Origin: Clostridia bacterium
Lineage (GTDB): Bacteria; Bacillota; Clostridia; Oscillospirales; CAG-272
Assembly: GCA_017466495.1 (NCBI GenBank)
Contig: JAFTUB010000144.1
Location: forward strand, 1-23,816
DNA length: 23,816 bases
Direction: 5' to 3'
This document shows positions 1 through 8,120 of this stretch, in pieces. The position numbers and the translations under genes were made by a program. The notes beneath the pieces are model-generated. The model worked only from the letters and a program-made list of their open reading frames with translations, was not told where the DNA came from and did not search any database. Positions within the stretch are counted from its first letter, which is position 1. Each line of letters opens with the position of its first letter.

Positions 1-2
1 CG

Positions 3-419
3 GGGATCCTGACTTTGGATGACAGTCCCGCCGACCTGCTTCGGGTGCTGGGCCGCGGCCACAGCGAGCGGATCAATACCATGGTGACCTCGGTGATCAC
101 CGCCAGCGAAAATTCTCCCGTGATCACCATGACCGATGAGGTGGGAGATGCCACCGCCCGCCTGCGGGAATTTCTGTTTGATCGGGTGTACCGCAATCCG
201 GTGGCCAAGGGAGAGGAGAGCAAGGCCAAGGAGCTGCTTTCCCGCCTGTTTGATTATTTCTGTCAAAATCCCGAGCGGATGCCCGAGCTTTATGTGCGCA
301 GCCTGGAGGAAGAGGGGGTCGGCCGCTGTGTCTGCGATTACCTGGCGGGCCTGACCGACCGTTACGCCATCGAGCTCTACCGTGCATTGTACATCCCGCG
401 GGTGTGGGGAGGAAAATAA
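3..419 (+). CDS. dgt: dGTPase-like HD-family triphosphohydrolase, C-terminal part
   Basis: This is the 3' end of a gene whose start lies before the window; the frame is open to the left edge. About 139 residues remain. They match the C-terminal part of deoxyguanosinetriphosphate triphosphohydrolase-like proteins: a G-R-G-H-S-E-R-I stretch, then an L-R-E-F-L-F-D-R-V-Y helix, and a final C-D-Y-L-A-G-L-T-D-R-Y-A segment typical of the family. The catalytic HD residues would be upstream and cannot be checked. The family hydrolyses dNTPs to deoxynucleosides and triphosphate, which affects nucleotide pools. The stop lies 3 bases before the dnaG start, so the two are probably co-transcribed. The dgt-dnaG-rpoD order is common in Firmicutes and supports the call. 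Confidence 0.85.
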   Translation, partial: GILTLDDSPADLLRVLGRGHSERINTMVTSVITASENSPVITMTDEVGDATARLREFLFDRVYRNPVAKGEESKAKELLSRLFDYFCQNPERMPELYVRSLEEEGVGRCVCDYLAGLTDRYAIELYRALYIPRVWGGK

Positions 420-422
420 GCC

Positions 423-2195
423 TTGATCCCACGTGATTTTATTGAAGAACTGAAGCAGCGATGCGACCTGGAAGAGGTCGTGGGGAGCTATGTCCAGCTG
501 CGGCGGGCGGGAGCCAATCTCTCCGGCTGCTGCCCATTCCACAGCGAGAAGACTCCCTCATTTACTGTTTTCCCCGATCGGCATTTCTACTGCTTTGGCT
601 GCGGTGCAGGGGGAGATGTGATCTCCTTCATCATGCGCCAGGAAAACCTGGATTATGCCGGGGCCATCGCCTTTCTCGCTGCGCGGGCAGGCCTTGCCGT
701 TCCCCAGCAGGGGGAGGTAAGGGAAGACGGTGTCCGGCGCTCCCGGGTGCTGGAGATGAACAAGACCGCGGCTCGCTATTTTCGGGAGATTCTGAACACC
801 GATGCGGGAGCAGAGGCGCGGGCATATTTGGCCAAGCGTCAGCTCAGCGGAGCCACCGTACGGCGCTTCGGCCTGGGATTTGCCCCCAACGATTTCAGCA
901 GTCTCTACCGCTTTCTGCGGGGAAAGGGATATACCGACGAGGAAATGATCGCCGGTTTCCTCTGCCGCCGCAGTGACCGGAGCGGCCATATGTTCTCGCT
1001 CTTCCACAATCGGATCATGTTCCCCATCATCGACGTGGCGGGCAACGTGATTGCCTTCGGCGGGCGCGTTATGGACGACAGCAAGCCGAAGTATCTCAAT
1101 TCCTCGGATACCCCGGCCTTCAAAAAGAGCAAAAATCTTTTCGCCCTCAACTATGCCAAGGGCAACTGCGCCGAGCAGATGATCCTCTGCGAGGGGTATA
1201 TGGATGTCATTGCTCTCCACGCTGCAGGCTTTCCCTGCGCTGTAGCAACCCTCGGCACCGCCATTACCCCCGAGCAGGCGCGGCTGATGACCAAATATAC
1301 TTCCCGGGTAGTCATCTCCTACGACAGCGACGAGGCGGGACAGCGGGCAGCACAGAAGGCGCTGCGCATCCTGGGCGAGGTGGGGCTTGAGACCCGCGTC
1401 CTGCGGATGACGGGCGCAAAAGACCCCGATGAATATATCAAAGCCTACGGGCCCGATCGCTTCCGCCAGCTGCTGGCCGGAAGCAGTACCGGATTCGAAT
1501 ACAGGCTGGAGGCCATTCTCGCTCCCAAGGATCTTTCCCTGGCTGATGAGAAGATCAAGGCCGCGGCTGAGGTCTGCCGGCTGATCGCCGCAAGCGGCTC
1601 CCGTGTGGAACGGGAGGTATACATTTTGGAGGCGGCCAAGCGGCTGGAACTCCCACCCGATATCCTTCGCCAGGATGTAGAACGTGAGGCCGGACGAATG
1701 CGCCGTGAACAGAAAAAGCAGGAGAGCAGGGAAGCCCACGCAGGTGCGGCGGGCTACGGCGATCGCGTCAATCCCGATGCCGCCAAGAATATGCGGGTCT
1801 CCCGCGGTGAGGAAACGGTGCTGGGGCTGATGCTTCTCTATGATGAACACCGTGCCGCCGTCTGTTCCGGGGCTGTTCCGCTTACTGAGGAGGACTTCTT
1901 CACCGATTTCGGCCGACGGGCCTTCGGGGCAATCCTTGAACTGGAACGCAGTGATGCGGGGTTTGAGATCGGCCTGTTGGGTGAACATTTCTCTCCCGAG
2001 GAACTGGGACGGCTGGAGAAAATGCGCATTGAGCGCAGAGGCCTGAGCGAAAACGGCATCAGTGTTCTGCGGGAAAGCGCCGAGCTTCTGCATAGCGAGG
2101 CTGAGCGGCGCCGGCATGCCGATGAAGGCGCCCTTTCCGCCGTAGAGCGTAAACGCGCTGCCCTGGCGGCCAAAAAGAAAGACAAAACAACATAA
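423..2195 (+). CDS. dnaG: DNA primase DnaG
   Basis: This 590-residue protein synthesises RNA primers for lagging-strand replication, working with the replicative helicase. The N-terminal CHC2 zinc ribbon is intact (Cys37, His40, Cys57, Cys60). The middle holds the RNA polymerase domain with a TOPRIM fold: Glu257 in C-E-G-Y-M-D-V and Asp301/Asp303 in Y-D-S-D-E-A-G are the expected metal-binding acids. The C-terminal part from about residue 440 is charged and helical and corresponds to the helicase-interaction domain. Length is close to that of other Firmicutes primases. The start is TTG, chosen because a GGGGAGG Shine-Dalgarno (406-412) lies 10 bases upstream and the protein then begins in the usual I-P-x-x-F-I-E way. 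It sits between dgt and rpoD, as in the classical macromolecular synthesis operon. Confidence 0.96.
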   Translation: MIPRDFIEELKQRCDLEEVVGSYVQLRRAGANLSGCCPFHSEKTPSFTVFPDRHFYCFGCGAGGDVISFIMRQENLDYAGAIAFLAARAGLAVPQQGEVREDGVRRSRVLEMNKTAARYFREILNTDAGAEARAYLAKRQLSGATVRRFGLGFAPNDFSSLYRFLRGKGYTDEEMIAGFLCRRSDRSGHMFSLFHNRIMFPIIDVAGNVIAFGGRVMDDSKPKYLNSSDTPAFKKSKNLFALNYAKGNCAEQMILCEGYMDVIALHAAGFPCAVATLGTAITPEQARLMTKYTSRVVISYDSDEAGQRAAQKALRILGEVGLETRVLRMTGAKDPDEYIKAYGPDRFRQLLAGSSTGFEYRLEAILAPKDLSLADEKIKAAAEVCRLIAASGSRVEREVYILEAAKRLELPPDILRQDVEREAGRMRREQKKQESREAHAGAAGYGDRVNPDAAKNMRVSRGEETVLGLMLLYDEHRAAVCSGAVPLTEEDFFTDFGRRAFGAILELERSDAGFEIGLLGEHFSPEELGRLEKMRIERRGLSENGISVLRESAELLHSEAERRRHADEGALSAVERKRAALAAKKKDKTT

Positions 2196-2233
2196 AAACA
2201 AAGATGAAATACATACCGTAAAGGGGATAAAGC

Positions 2234-3325
<1,092 letters not shown>

Positions 3326-3357
3326 TCCTCGCAGACCGAAAAGATTATCCCTTGTGT

Positions 3358-3403
3358 ACAAAAAATCATGCGATTTCTTGTGCTATATGCTGATTTTTTT
3401 GTG
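3358..3403 (+). terminator. Candidate terminator after rpoD (A/T-rich perfect stem)
   Basis: A 12-base perfect inverted repeat, ACAAAAAAATCA (3358-3369) with TGATTTTTTTGT (3392-3403), encloses 22 bases and starts 33 bases after the rpoD stop. The stem carries seven A opposite seven T, the layout of A-tract/T-tract terminators, so it could work in either direction. The core is poor in GC (only a short GC/GC pair inside the stem), which makes it a weak terminator on paper. Confidence 0.4.
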
Positions 3404-3421
3404 GCTGCATCCAAAAAGCTC

Positions 3422-3476
3422 GCTTTGTAATTGTGGAAAATGCCTTCGCTTTTTCGCAGGATTTTCCCCGCAAAGC
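3422..3476. repeat. Interrupted inverted repeat in the rpoD-lipoprotein spacer
   Basis: Two nested pairs of complementary arms can fold into one long imperfect hairpin. The outer pair is GCTTTG (3422-3427) with CAAAGC (3471-3476); the inner pair is GGAAAAT (3435-3441) with ATTTTCC (3461-3467). A further CCT/AGG pair lies inside. No T-run follows, so this is not a standard terminator. Its role is unknown. Confidence 0.4.
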
Positions 3477-3517
3477 CCCAAAAAGCTTTTTATCCCGATT
3501 TGTTCATAAATTATGCC

Positions 3518-3546
3518 TTGACAGAAAGCGGGATTTCGTGTAAAAT
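3518..3546 (+). promoter_or_regulatory. Sigma-70 promoter for the solute-binding lipoprotein
   Basis: A perfect -35 box TTGACA (3518-3523) is separated by 17 bases from a -10 box TAAAAT (3541-3546). The transcript should start near 3552-3554, about 60 bases before the lipoprotein ATG. It lies downstream of the candidate rpoD terminator, so this gene probably has its own message. Confidence 0.85.
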
Positions 3547-3556
3547 ATTATAGTAT

Positions 3557-3600
3557 CTAAGTCGGCAGTTGGCGCTGCCGCATGCAATAAACTTAGGAGG
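3557..3600 (+). promoter_or_regulatory. Nested stem-loop at the 5' end of the lipoprotein mRNA
   Basis: CTAAGT (3557-3562) can pair with ACTTAG (3591-3596). Directly inside it, CGGCAG (3563-3568) pairs with CTGCCG (3575-3580) around a 6-base loop; the outer 3' arm is separated from the inner stem by a 10-base one-sided bulge. The structure begins only a few bases after the predicted transcription start. The last two bases of the outer stem are the first two of the AGGAGG ribosome-binding site (3595-3600). It could protect the mRNA 5' end or modulate translation; this is inferred from pairing alone. Confidence 0.55.
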
Positions 3601-3613
3601 ATCAAGATCAATT

Positions 3614-5320
3614 ATGAAAAAACGGCTCATCAGTCTCGTGCTGACTGCAATGATGCTCTTCTCCGTAATGCTGACCGGCTGCGGATCGAGTTCGGACAGT
3701 GACACCATCAACGATGTGAATGAGGATGCATCTCGCTACACCGAAACGCTGACGATGTATCTCGTTACCGAAAAGGAAACAACTCCCGAAGCTGCTGCCG
3801 CAGTTGAGGAGGCTTTCAATAAGATCACCAAGGCCAAGTTCAAGACCCAGGTTCTGATGTACTTCTACACCTACGATGAGTACTACGGTGCTCTCGAGGC
3901 CGAGTTTGCCAGAATTGATGCGCTCAAGGAAGCTGAAGAGGCTGAGGAAAAGCGCCTGAAGGAAGAAATGAAGCGCCTGAAGGCAGAGGGTAAGACCCTG
4001 CCCGTGACCACTGCCGAGGAGACCAGCGATGAGACCACCGCTGAGGAAACCGTACTCAACGAGTGGGGTCTCTCCGAGCTGAAGTATCCCGAGAAGACCG
4101 ACCGCCAGGTAGACATCATCTTCATCGACGGCTATGACCGTATGCTGGAGTACATCGATAATGAGTATCTCGAGCGCCTGGATGACGAGCTCCAGAGCTC
4201 CTCCAAGAAGCTCAAGGACTACATCAATCCTGTGTTCATGGATGCAGCTGTTATTGACGGTTCTACCTATGCAATTCCCAACAACAGCGTCATCGGCGAA
4301 TACACTTTCCTGATGGTCAACAAGGCTCTGGCTGAGGAGCTCAGCTATGATGTTTCCGAGTTCAAGGATCTCTATTCTACCGTTGATTTTGTTGCTGACG
4401 TTGCTAAGTATAAGCCCGAAGTTACCCCCGTTTGCGGTGATATCGAGGTGACCAACGTCAAGTACTTCAACCTCAACCGTGAGACCATGGAATATGAGGA
4501 CGGCGGCCGTTCCATCATGGCGGCTTATGTCGGCCCCTCGAGCTCCATGGGTTCCCGTGTCAACATGAGAAGCCTGTTTGCTACCACCCAGCTCACTAAC
4601 CAGATGCTGGCAATCCAGACCTTCAAGGATAAGGGTTACATGAAGACCGATGCCAAGCTTTCCGATCCCTTCGGTATTGCTGTGGTCAAGGGCGGTTATG
4701 ACATGGTAGAGACCTACGGCGAAGAGTACGAGATGATCGTTCTCGAGAATCCCATGGCTGACGAGGAGACCCTGTACGGCGGTATGTTCGGCGTAACGCC
4801 CTACACCCGCAGTGTTGCCCGCAGCATGGAAATCATCACCTACCTCAACACCAACTCCGAGCTTCGCAACCTTCTGCAGTACGGTATCGAGGGTGTGAAC
4901 TACATCATCGACGAAGATACCGGTATGCTGAAGCGCCTCAACAGAACCTACATCATGGATCTGGGCAAGACCGGTAACGCTTTCATCGCTCATCCCGAAG
5001 AGGGTGTGGATCCCGCCATTTGGGAGACCGCAAAGAAGCAGAACCTGGATGCCCGCCTCAACCCTCTGACCGGTTTCACCTTTGCTGAAACCGATCTCAA
5101 GATGGAGTATGTGGACTACATCGAGCAGCTCAGCGAGACCTATCTTGCCAAGCTGGATGCCTGCCAGAATGCCGAGGAGCTGAAGGCGTTCTTTGATTCG
5201 GCTTACGCTGAAATCGCCGCCGATGCCACCATGAAGGAAGCTGTCGGTATTACTGCCGAGGGCTCGCCCAACTATGTGTATAACGAGTGGTACAATATGA
5301 TGTTCCCCAGCGAAGACTGA
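3614..5320 (+). CDS. Extracellular solute-binding-type lipoprotein
   Basis: The 568-residue product begins with a lipoprotein signal peptide (M-K-K-R, hydrophobic core, lipobox L-T-G-C with the modified Cys at residue 23), so it should be anchored outside the membrane. The rest resembles family 1 (LplA/YtcQ-like) sugar-type binding proteins: V-D-I-I-F-I-D-G-Y-D-R-M in the first lobe, and near the C-terminus L-Q-Y-G-I-E-G-V-N-Y, which recalls the family's Y-G-I-E-G motif. Residues about 100-127 form a highly charged helical insert, followed by a Thr/Glu-rich linker at about 129-146. The start is ATG at 3614 because AGGAGG lies 13 bases upstream and the signal peptide then begins correctly; an in-frame ATG at 3569 lies inside the 5' hairpin and has no ribosome-binding site. 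No ABC permease or ATPase gene is adjacent, so substrate and partners are unknown. Confidence 0.75.
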   Translation: MKKRLISLVLTAMMLFSVMLTGCGSSSDSDTINDVNEDASRYTETLTMYLVTEKETTPEAAAAVEEAFNKITKAKFKTQVLMYFYTYDEYYGALEAEFARIDALKEAEEAEEKRLKEEMKRLKAEGKTLPVTTAEETSDETTAEETVLNEWGLSELKYPEKTDRQVDIIFIDGYDRMLEYIDNEYLERLDDELQSSSKKLKDYINPVFMDAAVIDGSTYAIPNNSVIGEYTFLMVNKALAEELSYDVSEFKDLYSTVDFVADVAKYKPEVTPVCGDIEVTNVKYFNLNRETMEYEDGGRSIMAAYVGPSSSMGSRVNMRSLFATTQLTNQMLAIQTFKDKGYMKTDAKLSDPFGIAVVKGGYDMVETYGEEYEMIVLENPMADEETLYGGMFGVTPYTRSVARSMEIITYLNTNSELRNLLQYGIEGVNYIIDEDTGMLKRLNRTYIMDLGKTGNAFIAHPEEGVDPAIWETAKKQNLDARLNPLTGFTFAETDLKMEYVDYIEQLSETYLAKLDACQNAEELKAFFDSAYAEIAADATMKEAVGITAEGSPNYVYNEWYNMMFPSED

Positions 5321-5332
5321 TTATCGGTCGAA

Positions 5333-5378
5333 TGCAGAAAAAAAACCTGGATGCTTGCATTCAGGTTTGTTTTCTGCA
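5333..5378 (+). terminator. Intrinsic terminator after the solute-binding lipoprotein
   Basis: A long interrupted stem follows the stop by 12 bases. TGCAGAAA (5333-5340) pairs with TTTCTGCA (5371-5378), AAACCTG (5343-5349) with CAGGTTT (5362-5368), and ATG with CAT at the tip. The A-rich 5' side and T-rich 3' side are typical of Firmicutes terminators that can act in both directions. Confidence 0.8.
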
Positions 5379-5426
5379 AATGCCACCTCTTCCTCAATTT
5401 ATGATGTTCAAAATGGAGGACAAACT

Positions 5427-7142
5427 ATGAAAATGAAACATTGGCTGCTTTTCATTGCCGCAATTGTGTGCTGTGGAGCGTTGGCTTCCTGCACATCCGG
5501 CGGCGACGTCCCCGCAGATACCAATTCGCCTGCCGAAACAGAAGTCCCTTTGAACGGTATCGAATTATCGGCGCTGGGACAGTATCGCATTATCCACGCG
5601 GAAAAAGCCGACAGTACAGTCTACGGAGCTGCATCCGCTTTGTCTCAGGCATTGACGGATAAGGTCGGGGTGAACATTCCTTTGAGCGATGACTTTTACC
5701 GCGAGGGAGTTCCGGGGTATTCCATAGAGAAGGAAGAAATTCTGATTGGGGTAACCAACCGTCCGGAAACGGCGGAATTTCTGTCCGGGATGAAGATGAA
5801 CGATTATGGCTATGCTGTGATCAATGGCAAGCTAGTGATCGCAGGTCGTTCTTCTGACACGACTCGTTCGGCTTTTGATCTCTTCTGCACCGAAGTGCTG
5901 GATGGTCTTTCTGCTGACAGCAAATTCTTTGTGACCGACGGTATGCGCAGTGTCAAGTCCGGGGACTACGCGGTGGATGACCTGACCTTGTGCGGCAAAT
6001 CCATCGCCGATTTCACTGTGGTCTATGACAAGGACGAGGCTTACAACAAGGTGCTGGCAGAAATGCTCTCAGCCTTTGTTGCATCCAAGGTGGGCTATGT
6101 GCTCCCGGTAGAGAAGAGCACCGCCCTCAATAAGCTTGATGCAAAGCAGGGCGTAATTTACATTGGCCTCAGCGATAAGGCAAGTTTGCCTGCGTCTCTC
6201 AGTACGGCCCCCGGCGCAGGACAGTATTTGCTGGCCGCCGATACCGCTGACCGTACCTTCGTCCTGGCGGCAGGCGGTACCCCTGCCGATACGACCGAAG
6301 CGGTGAAGGATCTGATGGAGCGTATCGTTGAGTCCGGCGAGAAGACGGTTGCGATCACGCTTGAGGGGAATACCCCTGTGGCGGTTGGAGAGAAGGATAC
6401 TCTTTCTGCCATGAGCTTCAATGTTTGGGTCAGCTCTATCACCGATGAGCGGATGAAGCGGGTCAGCGACATGATCAGGAAGTATATGCCTGACACCATC
6501 GGCGTCCAGGAAGCATCGGTCAGCTGGATGAATTATCTCAAGGATACCTTTGGCGACACCTACGCCTGTGTCGGCGTGGGGCGTGATCTCTTCGGTGCAG
6601 GTGAGCACAGCGCGATCTTCTACGCCAAGGACAAGTTCAAGCTTATCGAGAGCGATACCAAGTGGCTTTCCCCTACGCCCGATGTCCCCTCCAAGTTTGA
6701 CGAATCCTCCCTCAACCGCATTTACACCTACGCCATTTTGGAGCGAAAGAGCGACGGAATGCGTTTCCTGTGCCTGAACACGCACCTGGAGCACACCACC
6801 GAAGAGGCGAGAGTCCTGCAGGCAGGGGTTCTGCTGGAGTTCCTGGCCAAGCATCCTGATCTTCCCGTGGTCTGTACCGGTGACTTCAATACCACCAAGG
6901 GCGGGGATCTGTACAAAACCATCACTGCCAACCGCCTGGCAGACGGCGCTGCGGTAGCACTTTCCACCGACAACAGCGCAACTTTCCACGACTACGGCGA
7001 CTCCAGCAAGATCATTGACTTCTGCTTCGTGAGCCGTGAGTCGGTTCTGGTGGACAAATATTTTGTCTGCGACGAGAAAATCAACGGAGATTTTGCCTCC
7101 GATCACCATCCGGTGATGATCGAATACCGGCTGATCGGTTGA
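5427..7142 (+). CDS. Lipoprotein with endonuclease/exonuclease/phosphatase (EEP) domain
   Basis: The 571-residue product has a signal peptide with lipobox L-A-S-C (Cys22) and should be an exported lipoprotein. The C-terminal domain (about 327-571) has the EEP signature: Asn332 in S-F-N-V-W, Glu362 in V-Q-E-A-S, the G-D-F-N motif at 485-488, and the terminal S-D-H-H-P with Asp559/His560. These are the metal-binding and catalytic residues of the DNase I/phosphodiesterase superfamily. Whether it cuts nucleic acid, sphingomyelin-type lipids or a phosphoester on a sugar cannot be told. Residues about 51-160 and 193-303 look like two copies of one alpha/beta module, each with an I-G segment (I-L-I-G-V-T-N-R and I-Y-I-G-L-S-D) and a D-T-T near the end; similar modules precede catalytic domains in some secreted glycosidases. 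ATG at 5427 has GGAGG 7 bases upstream. No convincing promoter is visible between the preceding terminator and the start. Confidence 0.8.
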   Translation: MKMKHWLLFIAAIVCCGALASCTSGGDVPADTNSPAETEVPLNGIELSALGQYRIIHAEKADSTVYGAASALSQALTDKVGVNIPLSDDFYREGVPGYSIEKEEILIGVTNRPETAEFLSGMKMNDYGYAVINGKLVIAGRSSDTTRSAFDLFCTEVLDGLSADSKFFVTDGMRSVKSGDYAVDDLTLCGKSIADFTVVYDKDEAYNKVLAEMLSAFVASKVGYVLPVEKSTALNKLDAKQGVIYIGLSDKASLPASLSTAPGAGQYLLAADTADRTFVLAAGGTPADTTEAVKDLMERIVESGEKTVAITLEGNTPVAVGEKDTLSAMSFNVWVSSITDERMKRVSDMIRKYMPDTIGVQEASVSWMNYLKDTFGDTYACVGVGRDLFGAGEHSAIFYAKDKFKLIESDTKWLSPTPDVPSKFDESSLNRIYTYAILERKSDGMRFLCLNTHLEHTTEEARVLQAGVLLEFLAKHPDLPVVCTGDFNTTKGGDLYKTITANRLADGAAVALSTDNSATFHDYGDSSKIIDFCFVSRESVLVDKYFVCDEKINGDFASDHHPVMIEYRLIG

Positions 7143-7154
7143 TCGCCGATCTGC

Positions 7155-7185
7155 GGGGGTGTTGCACAAACGGTGCGACACCCCC
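7155..7185 (+). other. Strong intergenic hairpin without a T-run
   Basis: GGGGGTGT (7155-7162) pairs with ACACCCCC (7178-7185) and GCAC (7164-7167) with GTGC (7173-7176). A T-G wobble joins them, giving a 13-bp stem with a 5-base loop. It lies between the EEP lipoprotein stop and the next ribosome-binding site. Neither strand has a T-run after it, so it is better seen as an mRNA processing, stability or weak termination element than as a standard terminator. Confidence 0.6.
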
Positions 7186-7211
7186 ATTCCATCACAAAAA
7201 GGAGGTGCCGT

Positions 7212-7571
7212 ATGCGGGCACGGGATTGGATTGTGATTGGGGCGATTGCCCTGCTGGCACTGATGCTGTTTGCGGTGTCTACCCTTGGATTCGGGGGCGA
7301 AGGCGGGGTGGTTCGCGTCTACCGCGACGGTACCCTGTACACCGAACTTTCCCTTGATCGGGATGAGATCATCACGGTGACGGGGGAGGGAGGTGCCTTC
7401 AATCAGGTGGAGGTGAAGAACGGGGCGGTGCGGATGAAGGATGCCAACTGTCCCGACAAAACCTGCGTGGCCTGCGGCTGGCGCAATCCGGCCGATAGGC
7501 AGCTCCTGCCCGATGAGCGGTGGATCGTCTGCCTGCCCAATCGGGTGTCGGTTGAACTGCCGGGAGAATAA
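7212..7571 (+). CDS. NusG domain II-containing membrane-anchored protein
   Basis: The 119-residue product has one N-terminal membrane helix (about residues 6-26), then a small extracytosolic beta domain of the NusG_II family. The family pattern is clear: N-C-P-D-K-T-C at 79-85, C-G-W at 88-90 and V-C-L-P-N-R at 106-111, giving four cysteines (80, 85, 88, 107) that could form disulfides or bind something. The domain is named after an insert in some NusG proteins, but here there is no NusG transcription domain, so it is not an elongation factor. ATG at 7212 was chosen because AAAGGAGG ends 7 bases before it. It is followed 30 bases later by the Gx-family gene and then apbE. NusG_II proteins recur next to ApbE and Gx genes in Clostridia, which suggests a role in extracytosolic flavin or redox chemistry; this is inference. 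Confidence 0.8.
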   Translation: MRARDWIVIGAIALLALMLFAVSTLGFGGEGGVVRVYRDGTLYTELSLDRDEIITVTGEGGAFNQVEVKNGAVRMKDANCPDKTCVACGWRNPADRQLLPDERWIVCLPNRVSVELPGE

Positions 7572-7601
7572 ACTAAGCAAATTTGACGGGGAGGTGCGGC
7601 G

Positions 7602-8120
7602 ATGCGCAAAACATGGGATATAAAGGCGGGAAGAATTGCCCGCCTGGGGATGTTTGCCGCCCTGGCCCTGGCCCTGGGCTGGCTTGAAGCGCAGCTGCCC
7701 TTCCTGCCGGGGCTGCCCGGCGTAAAACTGGGAATTGCCAATACGGTGCTTCTCTACGTCCTGATGTTGGAGGGGGGCGGATCGGCATTCTGTGTGATGC
7801 TGGTGCGCGTTTTGCTGGCCGGTATCCTTTACGCGGGCTTCAGCGGCTTCTGCTACAGCCTGGCGGGGGGATTACTCAGCCTTGGGGTGATGCTTCTGCT
7901 TTGCCGCATGAAGGGGATCGGCCTGATAGGCATCAGCTGCGGCGGTGCCGCAGCCCATAATTTCGGCCAGCTGTGTGTGGCTTGCATATGGATCGGCCAT
8001 CGGGCGGCTTTGGCGTATGCGCCGGTTCTGCTGCTGTCAGGGATTTTGACCGGCGCGGCGACCGCAGTTTGTGCGAAGCTGGTTCTTCGCGGTATAAGAA
8101 AGGGAGGGGGAACAAGATGA
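7602..8120 (+). CDS. Gx transporter / heptaprenyl diphosphate synthase component I family membrane protein
   Basis: The 172-residue protein is almost entirely hydrophobic, with about five membrane helices. It carries the family hallmark at residues 29-47: an acidic E, P-F-L-P, then G-L-P-G-V-K-L-G-I-A-N. The Pfam name comes from component I of heptaprenyl diphosphate synthase, but membrane members like this one look more like small transporter S-components than prenyltransferases, and no prenyl-chain component II gene is adjacent. ATG at 7602 follows a GGGGAGG Shine-Dalgarno. The stop overlaps the apbE start (ATGA), which implies translational coupling. Given its partners, supply of a flavin precursor or a quinone-linked function is plausible but unproven. 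Confidence 0.75.
   Translation: MRKTWDIKAGRIARLGMFAALALALGWLEAQLPFLPGLPGVKLGIANTVLLYVLMLEGGGSAFCVMLVRVLLAGILYAGFSGFCYSLAGGLLSLGVMLLLCRMKGIGLIGISCGGAAAHNFGQLCVACIWIGHRAALAYAPVLLLSGILTGAATAVCAKLVLRGIRKGGGTR

Noticed and set aside
3569..3613. An earlier start for the solute-binding lipoprotein
   Set aside because: It would put 15 residues before the signal peptide, lies in the loop of the leader hairpin and has no Shine-Dalgarno.
5355..5426. Earlier start and promoter for the EEP lipoprotein
   Set aside because: The earlier in-frame ATG falls inside the terminator hairpin. A TATGAT at 5400-5405 lacks a -35 box at the right distance.
7602..8120. The Gx-family gene as a true heptaprenyl diphosphate synthase subunit
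   Set aside because: No component II gene or quinone pathway gene is adjacent, the protein is fully membrane-embedded, and it is coupled to apbE. Only the family name is kept.
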